A DNA stretch of 64,000 bases from Oscillospiraceae bacterium (GTDB lineage: Bacteria > Bacillota > Clostridia > Oscillospirales > Ruminococcaceae). Location: assembly GCA_017466885.1 (NCBI GenBank), contig JAFTTH010000008.1:1-64000 (forward strand), given 5' to 3'. Below, piece by piece: positions 43,448 to 52,313 of the stretch. Numbering within the stretch: the stretch's first letter is position 1; each line of letters starts with the position of its first letter. The notes beneath the pieces were generated by a model. It was not told the DNA's origin. It searched no databases and saw only the letters and a list, made by a program, of their open reading frames with translations. A program made the translations under genes and the position numbers.

Positions 43448-43482
43448 TATAATAAAAATGTATGGGTAAAGATATTTTACCC
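43448..43482 (+). promoter_or_regulatory. fba -10 box and leader hairpin
   Basis: TATAAT (43448-43453) is followed by the inverted repeat GGGTAAA/TTTACCC (about 43464-43482). The repeat is near the transcript start, so it may be an operator or a stabilising 5' hairpin. The -35 is weak. Confidence 0.5.
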
Positions 43483-43521
43483 CGAACGGATGTTCAATAT
43501 AAGGAATGGAGTTGTTTTTGT

Positions 43522-44457
43522 ATGCCACTGGTAAACACAAAAGAGATGTTCCGCAAGGCTTATGAGGGCGGATACGCCGTCGGCGCCTTCAACGTCAACA
43601 ACATGGAGATTATTCAGGGAATCACGGAAGCTGCCAAAGAGCTTTCCGCTCCTGTCATTCTTCAGGTTTCTGCCGGCGCCCGGAAGTATGCCAACCACAC
43701 CTACCTGACCAAGCTGGTCGAGGCAGCCGTGCTGGAGACCGATCTTCCCATCGCCCTGCACCTGGACCACGGTGATTCCTTTGAGCTTTGCAAGAGCTGC
43801 ATCGACGGTGGCTTCACCTCCGTTATGATCGACGGTTCTCACTATGATTACGAGGATAACATTGCCCTGACCAAGAAGGTCGTTGACTATGCTCATGAGA
43901 GGGGCGTCACCGTTGAGGGTGAGCTTGGCCGTCTGGCCGGCATCGAGGATGCTGTGAACGTTTCCGACGCAGACGCTTCCTACACCGATCCTGCTCAGGT
44001 TCAGGATTTCGTGGAGCGCACCGGCGTTGACAGTCTGGCCATCGCCATCGGCACCAGCCACGGTGCTTACAAATTTAAGCCCGGCCAGAAGCCCCAGCTC
44101 CGGTTCGACATTCTGGAAGAGGTTTCCCGCCGTCTGCCCAACTTCCCCATCGTTCTCCACGGTGCAAGCTCTGTTGTTCCCGAGTTTGTTGAGATCATCA
44201 ACCAGTACGGTGGACAGATGCCCGATGCCATCGGCATCCCCGAGGAGATGCTCCGTCAGGCCGCCACGATGGCTGTCTGCAAGATCAACATTGACAGTGA
44301 CCTCCGTCTTGCCATGACCGCCGCTGTCCGGAAGCATCTGGCCGAGAATCCCTCCCACTTCGATCCCCGTCAGTACCTCAAGCCCGCCCGGGAAGCGATC
44401 AAGGGAATGGTTTCCCACAAGATCGTTGACGTGCTCGGCTGCAACGGCAAAATCTGA
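43522..44457 (+). CDS. fba: Fructose-bisphosphate aldolase, class II
   Basis: The 311-residue zinc enzyme cleaves fructose 1,6-bisphosphate to the triose phosphates in glycolysis and runs in reverse in gluconeogenesis. Zinc and catalytic residues are visible in LHLDHGDSFE (Asp and His), EGELGRLAG, AIGTSHGAYK and VLHGASSV. NINIDSDLRLAMT-like residues (KINIDSDLRLAM) bind phosphate. ATG 43522 follows GGAG; the upstream in-frame ATG at 43462 lies over the leader hairpin. It is monocistronic with a terminator. Confidence 0.96.
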   Translation: MPLVNTKEMFRKAYEGGYAVGAFNVNNMEIIQGITEAAKELSAPVILQVSAGARKYANHTYLTKLVEAAVLETDLPIALHLDHGDSFELCKSCIDGGFTSVMIDGSHYDYEDNIALTKKVVDYAHERGVTVEGELGRLAGIEDAVNVSDADASYTDPAQVQDFVERTGVDSLAIAIGTSHGAYKFKPGQKPQLRFDILEEVSRRLPNFPIVLHGASSVVPEFVEIINQYGGQMPDAIGIPEEMLRQAATMAVCKINIDSDLRLAMTAAVRKHLAENPSHFDPRQYLKPAREAIKGMVSHKIVDVLGCNGKI

Positions 44458-44478
44458 ATTTAAGACCGATTGAATCAG

Positions 44479-44513
44479 CGTCCGCAGGCGGTTGCCGTCT
44501 GCGGACGTTTTCA
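44479..44513 (+). terminator. fba terminator
   Basis: CGTCCGCAG (44479-44487) pairs with CTGCGGACG (44499-44507), then TTTTC. Confidence 0.85.
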
Positions 44514-44528
44514 AAAGGAGGATTCTTT

Positions 44529-45098
44529 ATGCAGGTCATTCTCGCCTCCGCCTCTCCCAGACGGCGTGAGCTGCTCCGTTTTTTATTTGATTCCTTCGAG
44601 ATCATCCCCGCAGATGTGGATGAGGAGTCCATCGCTGTCGGTGCGGAGGGCGGACAGACCGCCTCCCTTCTTGCCGCCGCCAAGGCGGATGCCGTTGCCG
44701 CGGCGCACCCCGATGCTTTGGTGATCGGGTGCGATACCGTGGTGGAAGCAGGTGGCATTTTGCTGGGCAAGCCCCGGGATCGGGAGGATGCCCGCCGGAT
44801 GCTTCAGCTTCTTTCCAGCGGGCCGCATCGGGTCATTACCGGTGTTGCCCTGCGGCTGGACGGCCAAAAGGCTGATTTCTCGGAAGTCACCCAAATCTCC
44901 TTCCGTCCTTTATCTGAGGAGGAGATCGAAGCATATATCGCCACCCCCGAGCCTTACGATAAGGCCGGCGGATACGGCATTCAGGAGGGCGCAACCCGGT
45001 TTGTCAGTGAGATGGAGGGAGATTTCTTCAACGTTGTCGGACTGCCGGTCACAAAGCTCTATCAAACCCTGCTGGAGCGGTTTCCCCAGGCCCTTTAA
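44529..45098 (+). CDS. maf: Maf-family nucleotide pyrophosphatase
   Basis: The 189-residue protein has the Maf signature ILASASPRRRELL at the N-terminus, VIGCDTVVEAGG with the catalytic Asp, LGKPRDREDARRML, and YDKAGGYGIQE. Maf proteins hydrolyse dTTP, UTP or modified nucleotides and affect division when overproduced. ATG 44529 follows AAAGGAGG. It is first in a close-packed set with the MBL hydrolase and hemZ. Confidence 0.95.
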   Translation: MQVILASASPRRRELLRFLFDSFEIIPADVDEESIAVGAEGGQTASLLAAAKADAVAAAHPDALVIGCDTVVEAGGILLGKPRDREDARRMLQLLSSGPHRVITGVALRLDGQKADFSEVTQISFRPLSEEEIEAYIATPEPYDKAGGYGIQEGATRFVSEMEGDFFNVVGLPVTKLYQTLLERFPQAL

Positions 45099-45119
45099 GC
45101 GGCAGAAAGGAGCATTGTT

Positions 45120-45731
45120 ATGCGCGTCAAGCATTTTACCGTTGGCGAGCTTTACACCAACTGTTATATCCTGATCTCGGAGAAGAACCGAGCCGCTGTG
45201 ATCGACCCGGGCGGAAACGGAAAAGAGCTCCTGGACTGGCTGCAGCGGGAAGGCATCAAGGTTCGGTATATCCTTCTGACCCACGGCCATTACGACCACA
45301 TTAAGGATGCCCCTTTCCTGCGGGATAAGACCGGCGGCGAGGTTTGCATCCATCCTCTGGATGGAGATATGCTTTCCGACCGGGTCAAAAGTCTCGGCGT
45401 TTTTCTGGGCGGGGCGACTCAAAAGTATATCTCCCCCGGCAGACTTCTTCGGGAGGGAGATACCCTGGAGCTGGATGAGCTGACCATTTCCGTTCTGGAA
45501 ACCCCGGGACATACCCCCGGTTCCCTTTCCTTCCTTTGCGGCGACCTTCTCTTTTCGGGAGATACCCTTTTCTGCCGTGGCAGAGGACGGACCGATTTCC
45601 CCGGCGGGAATGAAGGGGAGCTTTTCCGTTCCATTGACCGGCTCTTTTCCCTGGAGGGAGATTACCGTCTCCTTTCGGGACACGGCGAGGAATCCACCCT
45701 CCGCGCCGAGGAAGCCGGCGGCGTTTTTTGA
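45120..45731 (+). CDS. Metallo-beta-lactamase fold hydrolase (glyoxalase II-like)
   Basis: The 203-residue enzyme has the metal motif THGHYDHI (about residue 57), then TPGHTPGS, FSGDTLFC and LLSGHGEES, which supply the two-metal site of the glyoxalase II-like subgroup. Proteins like this hydrolyse thioesters such as S-lactoylglutathione analogues, but Firmicutes versions are mostly uncharacterised. ATG 45120 follows AGAAAGGAG. It lies 21 bases after maf and 39 before hemZ, within one operon. Confidence 0.9.
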   Translation: MRVKHFTVGELYTNCYILISEKNRAAVIDPGGNGKELLDWLQREGIKVRYILLTHGHYDHIKDAPFLRDKTGGEVCIHPLDGDMLSDRVKSLGVFLGGATQKYISPGRLLREGDTLELDELTISVLETPGHTPGSLSFLCGDLLFSGDTLFCRGRGRTDFPGGNEGELFRSIDRLFSLEGDYRLLSGHGEESTLRAEEAGGVF

Positions 45732-45770
45732 CCGGAATATTCTATTCACCCACAAAGGAGGATCCCCCTT

Positions 45771-47219
45771 GTGTATCTGACTGTTATTGACCTCCCCTAT
45801 GTATATGAGCTGCAGATTCTGACGGGCCTTTTCTTCCCGGGATGCTTACTGGACACCGGAAACGAAATCCCCGCTGATGCAGACCGGCTGATCCTTCGCC
45901 GGGAGGAAGGGGCTGTTTGCGCTCTGCTGTCCCGGGACGGAGAGGAATATACTACCCGGTGGGAGCTGGATGCCGGGCACACCGAAAAGGAAGCGTGCCG
46001 GCAATGCTGCGTGGCGTTATACCGGTTTCTTTCCCCCATCTGCGGAATCTCACCGCCCTGGGGAGTGCTGACCGGTGTCCGGCCCATCCGTCTGGTGCAC
46101 GATCAGCTCAATGCCGGGATGACGCCCCAGCAGGCCGCCAAGCTCTTGGGAGAGGAATATCTTGTCAGCGAGCAGAAGCTGCGGCTTTCCCTTTCTACCG
46201 CCGTCACCCAGCTTCCTCTGCTTGCCCGCTCCGGGAGGGATTCCTTCAGCCTTTATGTATCCATCCCCTTCTGCCCCTCCCGCTGCCGGTATTGCTCCTT
46301 TGTATCCCATTCCATTGATAAAGCAAAAAAGCTGATCGAGCCCTACCTTGAGCGACTCCACCGGGAGATCTCCCTCATTGGCGAGATCTCTGCCCAACTG
46401 GGTCTTCGGTTGCAGACCGTTTATATCGGCGGCGGAACGCCCACGACCCTCACCGCCCCCCAGCTTTCCTCCCTGTGCCGGCATATTGCAGAGGTTTTTG
46501 ACCCATTTTCTCCCGAGGAGTTTACGGTGGAGGCCGGTCGGCCCGATACCATTACCCCTGAAAAGCTCTCTGCTCTGAGGGAGGCGGGCGTTACCCGCAT
46601 CAGCATCAACCCGCAGACGATGAACCCCGCCGTACTGGAGGCCATCGGTCGGCGTCACTCGGTGGATCAGACCCGGGAAGCCTTCCGGATGGCAGAGCAG
46701 TTTGATTTTCCCTGTGTCAATGCGGATCTGATTGCGGGACTTCCGGGAGACACCCCCGAGTCCTTCCGCGCATCTCTGGAGGAGGTTTTATCCTTCCATC
46801 CCGAGAATATCACGGTGCATACCCTCTCCATCAAGCGCGCTTCCGATTTTTCGGGGGCGGAGGTCATTCCCGGTGCGGCCGGCAAGATGCTTGATTTTAC
46901 CCAGGAGGCACTTTCTGCCGCAGGGTATCTGCCCTATTATTTATACCGGCAGAAAAACACGGTGGAAAATATGGAAAACACCGGCTACTCTCTCCCCGGC
47001 TATGAGGGGCTATATAATCTATATATGATGGACGAGACGCATACCGTCCTCTCCGCAGGTGCAGGCGCTGTCACAATGCTCCGCCAGCCGGGCGGAAGCC
47101 GGATTGAACGGATCTTCAACTACAAATTCCCCTACGAATACAACTCCGATTTTGACGAGATCCTTCGCCGAAAGGAGCAGATTCGGGAGTTTTACAGGCG
47201 GTTCCCGGTTTCGCAATAA
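45771..47219 (+). CDS. hemZ: HemZ-type radical SAM coproporphyrinogen dehydrogenase-like protein
   Basis: The 482-residue radical SAM enzyme has an N-terminal HemZ-specific domain of about 160 residues (ISPPWGVLTGVRPIRLVHD) and the CxxxCxxC cluster CPSRCRYCSF near 170. VYIGGGTPTTL binds SAM, SINPQTMNPAVLEAIGRRH follows, and the C-terminal HemN-like region carries YYLYRQKNTVENMENTGYS. HemN-type enzymes decarboxylate coproporphyrinogen III without oxygen, but HemZ has not been shown to do so. GTG 45771 follows AAAGGAGG. It ends the maf operon. Confidence 0.92.
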   Translation: MYLTVIDLPYVYELQILTGLFFPGCLLDTGNEIPADADRLILRREEGAVCALLSRDGEEYTTRWELDAGHTEKEACRQCCVALYRFLSPICGISPPWGVLTGVRPIRLVHDQLNAGMTPQQAAKLLGEEYLVSEQKLRLSLSTAVTQLPLLARSGRDSFSLYVSIPFCPSRCRYCSFVSHSIDKAKKLIEPYLERLHREISLIGEISAQLGLRLQTVYIGGGTPTTLTAPQLSSLCRHIAEVFDPFSPEEFTVEAGRPDTITPEKLSALREAGVTRISINPQTMNPAVLEAIGRRHSVDQTREAFRMAEQFDFPCVNADLIAGLPGDTPESFRASLEEVLSFHPENITVHTLSIKRASDFSGAEVIPGAAGKMLDFTQEALSAAGYLPYYLYRQKNTVENMENTGYSLPGYEGLYNLYMMDETHTVLSAGAGAVTMLRQPGGSRIERIFNYKFPYEYNSDFDEILRRKEQIREFYRRFPVSQ

Positions 47220-47420
47220 AAAATACAGACAGGCATTGATCTGCCTACAATTTCGCCTTTTGGTCGTATGCGCCTCTCTTTCTCCTCCGTGTCGGAGGAG
47301 ATTGTGGATCCGCTTGCCACACCTTCGTCAGATTTAGTTGACATAAAGTGATGTCAATAATTTTTTGTGTCAAAAAGTTGTCAGATATTCAAAAAACCGC
47401 ATAAACAAGCCATCCGGCGC
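47220..47420. other. Gene-free junction region
   Basis: About 200 bases after hemZ hold two small hairpins (CTCCTCC/GGAGGAG near 47283; TTGACAT/ATGTCAA near 47340) and a TTGTGTCAAAAAGTTGTCAG tract. A similar GTTGTCAAATTGTTGTCAAG tract precedes the prophage at about 48175. I see no intact gene; it may be the end of a lost integrative element. Confidence 0.4.
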
Positions 47421-47448
47421 GAGGGTTCAAATCCCTCCTTCTCCGCCA
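47421..47448 (+). repeat. 3' fragment of a tRNA gene (att-like site)
   Basis: GAGGG-TTCAAAT-CCCTC is a T-arm, followed by acceptor strand CTTCTCC, discriminator G and CCA. No 5' half exists, so this is a 3' tRNA fragment as left by an integrase. The acceptor would pair with GGAGAAG, as in tRNA-Ser. A terminator follows as it would after the intact gene. Confidence 0.75.
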
Positions 47449-47451
47449 AAG

Positions 47452-47493
47452 AATAACCGCAACTTTGATACAAGTTGCGGTTATTTTCTTTTT
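47452..47493 (+). terminator. Terminator after the tRNA fragment
   Basis: AATAACCGCAACTT (47452-47465) pairs with AAGTTGCGGTTATT (47472-47485), then TTCTTTTT. Confidence 0.9.
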
Positions 47494-47503
47494 GTGATAT
47501 AAT
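47475..47503 (+). promoter_or_regulatory. Promoter overlapping the terminator
   Basis: TTGCGG (47475-47480), inside the terminator stem, a 17-base spacer and TATAAT (47498-47503). Confidence 0.65.
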
Positions 47504-47524
47504 GATAAAAAAGAGGTGGTTATT

Positions 47525-47950
47525 GTGTTCTTCTCTAAACGAAATCGTATTATAAAAAAGGCTGTCAAAAAAACGGTTTCGGATTTTGCCGACAGAACCC
47601 CAAAAATATATGAGCATTTCTTCTACGGTGCATTTGATATTGCACCGCAGTATCTTGTGGTTTGGTATCTGTTTCAGACTGATGCTGAATTAGAAACTGC
47701 AAAATCATCTGGCTATTGTGATGATCTGGAGAAAGCGACAATTTCCAATTTGATTGATCTTGGTTATCCGCAAGAAGCGTTTGAAATTACAAACATGGGT
47801 ACGCCCAATATTACCTTTTGCGGTGGCACAGAAGAGGATCAGCAGAACATTTTGCATTCGTTAACATATAGAAAAGCCATGATTTCCTTCACTACGAAGG
47901 AGGATATAGACAATAAGGCAAATGGCGATTATCGTATGTATTTTCAGTAA
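47525..47950 (+). CDS. Hypothetical cytoplasmic protein
   Basis: The 141-residue product has no signal peptide or membrane helix. It starts with a basic helix (FFSKRNRIIKKAVKKTV) and continues as a mixed alpha/beta domain (YLVVWYLFQTDAELETAKSSG, DLGYPQEAFEIT). I do not recognise the family. GTG 47525 is five bases after GAGGTGG. Its lower GC content than its neighbours, and its place between a tRNA fragment and a phage remnant, suggest horizontally acquired cargo. It is followed directly by the TGCACCCCCT iterons. Confidence 0.7.
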   Translation: MFFSKRNRIIKKAVKKTVSDFADRTPKIYEHFFYGAFDIAPQYLVVWYLFQTDAELETAKSSGYCDDLEKATISNLIDLGYPQEAFEITNMGTPNITFCGGTEEDQQNILHSLTYRKAMISFTTKEDIDNKANGDYRMYFQ

Positions 47951-48042
47951 ATGCACCCCCCTAAACCTAATTTGCACCCCCTGACCCCAAAATGCACCCC
48001 CTAAAATGACTTTGCACCCCCTTGCTTCAAAAGGGGGTGCAT
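47951..48042. repeat. Iteron array TGCACCCCCT
   Basis: Four direct copies of TGCACCCCCT start at 47952, 47973, 47993 and 48013 (period 20-21 bases, about two helical turns). One inverted copy, AGGGGGTGCA, is at 48032-48041. The last direct and the inverted copy can form a hairpin. No protein is encoded here. Confidence 0.8.
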
Positions 48043-48074
48043 TTGTATTAAAATTAGGGTTAGTCTTCAAACGC

Positions 48075-48117
48075 AAACCCGCATAAATGCTGATAAATCC
48101 AGTGTTTATGCGGGTTT
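48075..48117. terminator. Hairpin left of the prophage remnant
   Basis: AAACCCGCATAAA (48075-48087) pairs with TTTATGCGGGTTT (48105-48117). It may be a bidirectional terminator or a recombination site arm. Confidence 0.6.
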
Positions 48118-48195
48118 GTTGCTATTTTAGGCATACACAAACGATCGCAGAAATACATCAAAATACACGTTGAATGTTGTCAAATTGTTGTCAAG

Positions 48196-48235
48196 AAAAA
48201 AAGGGGGAACGGCGAAAAACCGTTCCCCTTTTTGT
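48196..48235 (-). terminator. Terminator of the phage lysis genes
   Basis: AAGGGGGAACGG (48201-48212) pairs with CCGTTCCCCTT (48220-48230), followed on the minus strand by a T-run. Confidence 0.9.
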
Positions 48236-48239
48236 GTGG

Positions 48240-49055
48240 TCAGCCGACCACAATCACATCCCCCGGATAGAGGGCTTCCTTGCCGGGGTTAAGAGCTTTC
48301 AGCTCCATATACCGGCTGCCCTTGCCGAGGATCTTTTTGGAAATGGCCCACCAGGAATCCCCTTTTTGCACCGTGTAGGTCTTGGCCGGTGCGGGGGCGG
48401 GCTTGGGGGGCTTTTCCGGTTCCTCTTTCCCGACGATGATAACATCGCCGGGGTAGAGACTGGTCTTGCCGGGGTTGAGGGCCTGCAGTTCCTTATACCG
48501 GCTCCCCTTCCCCAAAACCTCCGCTGAAATCTTCCACCAGGAATCCCCCTTTTTAACGGTGTAGGTCTCGCCGGAGGTCGGCTTTGCATCCGGCAGAGTC
48601 TTTTCCCCGGACAGATAGGGGGCGGGATCCTGGGCGGTTCCCCCGATCCGTACCTCAAAGTGGAGATGCGCCCCGGTGACGTACCCGGTGGCACCGATCC
48701 GGCCAACCGTATCCCCCGCCCGGACGGTCTGCCCCTTTTTGACCTTGATACTCCCCTTCTCCAGATGGAGATACCGGGTCTGACAATCATTGCCATGGTC
48801 GATGTAAAGATAGTTTCCGGCGGGATTGACCCGGGAATAGCCCGAAACCCCATCCCGCACAGCGGTAACGACCCCATCCGCAAAGGCGATCACATCATCA
48901 ATGCGACTGGTGTCCGCGCCGGTCAAATCAATTCCGAGATGGTTATCCGAAACGGTCTTTCCCTGCATCACAAAGGTGCGGGGGCCGAAGTCGGAGGTTA
49001 CCCGATGCCCCCCTTTTTTCAGCACCGGGGTGCGCGCTTTCAGAAGATAGGCCAT
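48240..49055 (-). CDS. Endolysin: M23 peptidase with two LysM domains
   Basis: The 271-residue lysin has an N-terminal M23 metallopeptidase domain (zinc ligands in NHLGIDL near residue 46 and AHLHFEV near 133; HGN and RYLHLE between). Two C-terminal LysM domains (YTVKKGDSWWKISAEVLGKG and YTVQKGDSWWAISKKILGKG) are joined by a Pro/Glu-rich linker. It would cut peptidoglycan cross-bridges after export by the holin. It begins one base after the holin stop region and ends the phage transcript. There is no signal peptide, as expected for holin-dependent lysins. Confidence 0.93.
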   Translation of the reverse strand: MAYLLKARTPVLKKGGHRVTSDFGPRTFVMQGKTVSDNHLGIDLTGADTSRIDDVIAFADGVVTAVRDGVSGYSRVNPAGNYLYIDHGNDCQTRYLHLEKGSIKVKKGQTVRAGDTVGRIGATGYVTGAHLHFEVRIGGTAQDPAPYLSGEKTLPDAKPTSGETYTVKKGDSWWKISAEVLGKGSRYKELQALNPGKTSLYPGDVIIVGKEEPEKPPKPAPAPAKTYTVQKGDSWWAISKKILGKGSRYMELKALNPGKEALYPGDVIVVG

Positions 49056-49056
49056 C

Positions 49057-49269
49057 TTATTCCTCCTTTTCTTTCAGCTCGGGCAGGCCGGCAACGCTGG
49101 TCAGCAAAGAGAGCACTCCCGCCAGCGCCGCCGCAGAGCCCACCACGATCCAGTTGACTTCATCCAGCACCATTGCAGTACCGATGGTTGCCACAGCGGT
49201 CTGCGCGACCGTTTTCAGAGCGCGGATGCCGGCGGCCTTGAGCCAATGCAGAACGTATTCCTTATCCAT
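49057..49269 (-). CDS. Phage holin (r1t family-like)
   Basis: The 70-residue protein has two membrane helices (about 20-36 and 40-58) with the family pattern KAAGIRALKTVAQTAVATIG and NWIVVGSAAALAGVLSLLTS, ending in a charged tail. It would form membrane lesions that release the endolysin. It lies directly upstream of the endolysin gene. Confidence 0.9.
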   Translation of the reverse strand: MDKEYVLHWLKAAGIRALKTVAQTAVATIGTAMVLDEVNWIVVGSAAALAGVLSLLTSVAGLPELKEKEE

Positions 49270-49291
49270 TTGCTATTCCTCCTTTTTCATT

Positions 49292-49534
49292 TTATTTGTG
49301 ATAAACCTCAAGATCCGCGATCCTGCGGTTTACAACCTTGATTTTTTCCTCGATGACCTCATCTAGCTTTTCCAAGTTATAGACCCGCTCAATCACGTGG
49401 TTGTGGATTTCCACCTTCTTTTCAAGCTGTTCGATCCGGTATACCGTCAGCCGGTTTGCGGCCAAAATTCCCAGCAGCGACCCGAGGACGGTACCCGCCA
49501 GGGAGAGGATTCCGACAATGATTTCTGATGGCAT
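49292..49534 (-). CDS. XhlA-like small membrane/coiled-coil protein
   Basis: The 80-residue protein has an N-terminal hydrophobic helix (about 5-27) and a C-terminal coiled coil (IEQLEKKVEIHNHVIERVYN). Phages of Gram-positives often carry such XhlA/haemolysin-like proteins next to the holin as lysis partners. The function is inferred from position and form. Confidence 0.75.
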   Translation of the reverse strand: MPSEIIVGILSLAGTVLGSLLGILAANRLTVYRIEQLEKKVEIHNHVIERVYNLEKLDEVIEEKIKVVNRRIADLEVYHK

Positions 49535-49552
49535 TTTGTCACCTCCCGGGAG

Positions 49553-51884
49553 TTAAATGCAGAACGCGAAGCGAAGCTTTTTCAATGTGCTGTTTGATGC
49601 AGAGTCCATATCAAAAATATTCTGACCCGTGCCCTGTGCATATTTGTAATACCACGTGTAATTCTCTTTAGAACCTCCGCCAACTTGCCGCAACCACCAG
49701 TCATTCGCTCCTGTAAGATTGTACGGACGCAATCCATAATAGTCTGAGTTGATATTGAACCATTCATAGGTTTCCCCTAATTTCACTACCAGCTTATACC
49801 ATTGCTCTGACTTATACTCAGTCGTCATATATCGATAGATTTTGGTTTCCTCGACGCTTAACGTAAAAAGATTAAACGGTACCGTAATAAGTTCGTATTC
49901 CTGGAAGGCGATCCGATTTGCGCAGGGCTTATTCACCGTTTTAATATTTGAACGGACGATTTCAGGGAAATATGACAAATACGCATTATCGATCATGGAT
50001 GCGACCTCTGTCCAATCAGAGGACATTGTAAAGGTTTCTGTAAGATATTTTGACGAGTTTGCCGACGTTGTGCCAACGGCAATTGTCATTGCGGCTTTTC
50101 CGCTGCCGTCTGCCAAGTCATCATGTTGGAATCCGATGATTGTCAGTCTTATTTGAGCACCATTTTCCGCAACGATATCCTTTTTATCTCCAATTGCAAA
50201 GTATTCCTCCGCCTGTCCCGCTTCTGCAATTGCAATAATATCCTCCCAAGATCCCCCGGCAAAGGTCACCTTATCCTCCCATTGCGCAGTGTAACTTGCA
50301 TCTCCAGTAACATTCGCCAAAGAAGGAACCCATCCGGTAAAGGAAGCTCCGCTTTTTTCCGGCATATAGGCTGGCTTACTCCCATACGCTACCTGCTCGG
50401 TTTTCAGCACCGTTGTTCCGTCCGAATCGTAATAGGTGATGGTATAATACCGCACCGCAGAGGTGTATGCCGCATAGATTGTCCGATCCTCGGTGATGTT
50501 TTTCAGGGTGTTATCGGTGTCTGCTTCCCCACCATCCGTCAACGTCCACCCGGAATAAGTATAGTCATACTGCGCGGTGCTTTCCTTTGTGGGGGCATCC
50601 ACACGACCTTGCGTTATCGGGTCGGGGCAATCGTCACCGATCACCACCGGGCGGGTATAGTAGACCGCATCTCCGTTCATAAAGGTTACGGTTGCCGCCC
50701 CTTCCACAGTTCCACCGCCCGAACCGCCACCATTGCATTCCACAATCTCCGAATAGATCGCAACGGAATGTTCCGTTTCGGATTCGGTGGTGACAACCGT
50801 CATCTGCTCGGCTTGACTGACAAAAACGATTCCAAAGGGAATCCCGGTGTCGGGGCTATCCTCACCCAAAAACCTGGTATTTCCCACGAAAATCATACCG
50901 TCAGCAGAATAAACCGGGCAAGCGTAGGAAACACCGTCCCATTGTACCGTAAGGAATCTCGGGGCCTCGGTTCCCCCAAGCATCTGCCCCACAGAAACGA
51001 TCCTTTGATATACAGTGGGAGTTACGCCCTCCGCTTGTGTGAATCCATCCATATGCTCCATCGCAAAGATTGATTCCACTAAACATAGCAAAGGTTGTAC
51101 CCGGTCCTGCAAGGGTCGCCTCTCCGTAGGTGCCATCCGGAAGGGTCAGCGAAACGGTCACATCCCCTTGGACCTGCTTTTTGGGCAGAACGTAATAGAT
51201 GCCGGCGCCATCTGAGGTATAGGCGGCACGGTAGCTGTCGGTCAGGAGGTTATAATCCTCATAGGCCGTCCCGGTGAGAGGGGCATCCACCATACTCTCG
51301 CTGGGTTTTCCGTCAATCAGTACCAATGGCTTGTAAAAATCCTCATCCACCAGCTCCAGAAAAGAGGATTGCGATACCCCCAGTTCCAGGATACATCCGT
51401 TATCCAGAAACACAAATACGCCCGCTCCCTTGACCGCCGGCCCGCAGGTTAAAAAGCCGTGATAGGGCAAGGGGTAGGCCGTTTCGGTCACATCGGGATT
51501 GGGGAAAGTTTTATGACACAGCCGCGCCCATTCGCCGTCACAATACAAACGGTACAGACAGACAACAGCATGGTGGTTGGGCTCGGTATACTGCAGCTCC
51601 AGCAGATACCGGTACTCCCGCTCCCCTTCCAAAAACACATCCTCACCGATCCGGACCTCAGGCGGCATAGAGATACGGTTTGCTCCAGCAGCATTGACCG
51701 ATCCGCCCAGGCACAGTCCCGGACGGGTCCGGAGCGCACCCTCCTCCCACCAGAGGTTCCGGCACCGGGTCAGAGCGCCGTCAGGAAACTGCCCGTCAAA
51801 ATTTGCTTGATGCAGACCGCCGGAAAAGGCTGAAACGGAAAAGTACTTTCCTTTTCCGGCAGAAATGGTTTTATCTTTCATCAT
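49553..51884 (-). pseudogene. Phage fibre/tail-like protein split by a 4-base duplication
   Basis: The first frame (51884 to about 51048) encodes about 279 residues of sensible sequence ending INLCDGAYG, then turns into Cys/Arg-rich nonsense and stops at 50901. The second frame continues sensibly from FTQAEGVTPTVYQRI to 49553, with an InlB/Listeria-Bacteroides repeat (YYTITYYDSDGTTVLKTEQV) and a DUF6273-like C-terminal domain. At 51043-51050 the minus strand reads GGATGGAT; removing one GGAT joins CDGAYG to FTQAEG in one frame of 775 residues. The intact protein would be a receptor-binding or neck/fibre protein. A separate second gene starting at an internal ATG is the alternative. Confidence 0.75.
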
Positions 51885-51941
51885 TATCCTCCATTCGTTG
51901 GGGATCCGCCGGAAGGGAAATCCCTCCCCGGCGGACCGGCC

Positions 51942-52313
51942 TTATCCTTCCGGACAAGGCGGCAGGACATCCTTGCGGGAGCGGGCAGAAAAAAGCATCC
52001 CCCGTCGCTCCCGGTAGAGCTGACGGAAAAAGGCTTCCCCCTCCCGGTCAGCTTCGGCCTGTGCAAGGATCATTGCCGTCCCTAAAATCATAGCCTCGAT
52101 TCCCTGCAAAGAAAGCTCTGGCTCCTCTGAAAGATCCGCCAAAGGCGGAGCCGCACACCCCTTTTCAATGGCAGAAAGCTCGGAATAGACCCGATTGATG
52201 ACCGAAAGTCCCCGGCGGAGGAAATCTCCGTCCCGGGCGGTAAGAGGGGTGCCGTCCGAGGTGGTCAGTCCCATCACCGAGAGAGCCTCATCCAAGATCG
52301 CTTTAGCGTTCAT
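51942..52313 (-). CDS. Head-tail adaptor-like phage protein
   Basis: The 123-residue, mostly helical protein (AKAILDEALSVMGL, DFLRRGLSVINRVYSELSAI, EAMILGTAMILAQAEADREG) has the size, helical make-up and place after the portal gene expected of a connector or head-completion protein (gp4- or gp6-like). ATG 52313 follows GGAGGG and overlaps the portal end by 11 bases. The role is inferred from order. Confidence 0.6.
   Translation of the reverse strand: MNAKAILDEALSVMGLTTSDGTPLTARDGDFLRRGLSVINRVYSELSAIEKGCAAPPLADLSEEPELSLQGIEAMILGTAMILAQAEADREGEAFFRQLYRERRGMLFSARSRKDVLPPCPEG

Noticed and set aside
47381..47617. A minus-strand 78-codon frame containing EGFEPSRR
   Set aside because: The EGFEPS-type residues come from reading the tRNA T-arm fragment backwards; it is not a gene.
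47861..48076. A 71-codon minus-strand frame across the iterons
   Set aside because: Its codons are generated by the repeated TGCACCCCCT units; no start signals.
50901..51884. A separate 327-residue phage gene
   Set aside because: Its last 50 residues are frame-shifted nonsense; the GGAT duplication explains it as the first part of a longer gene.
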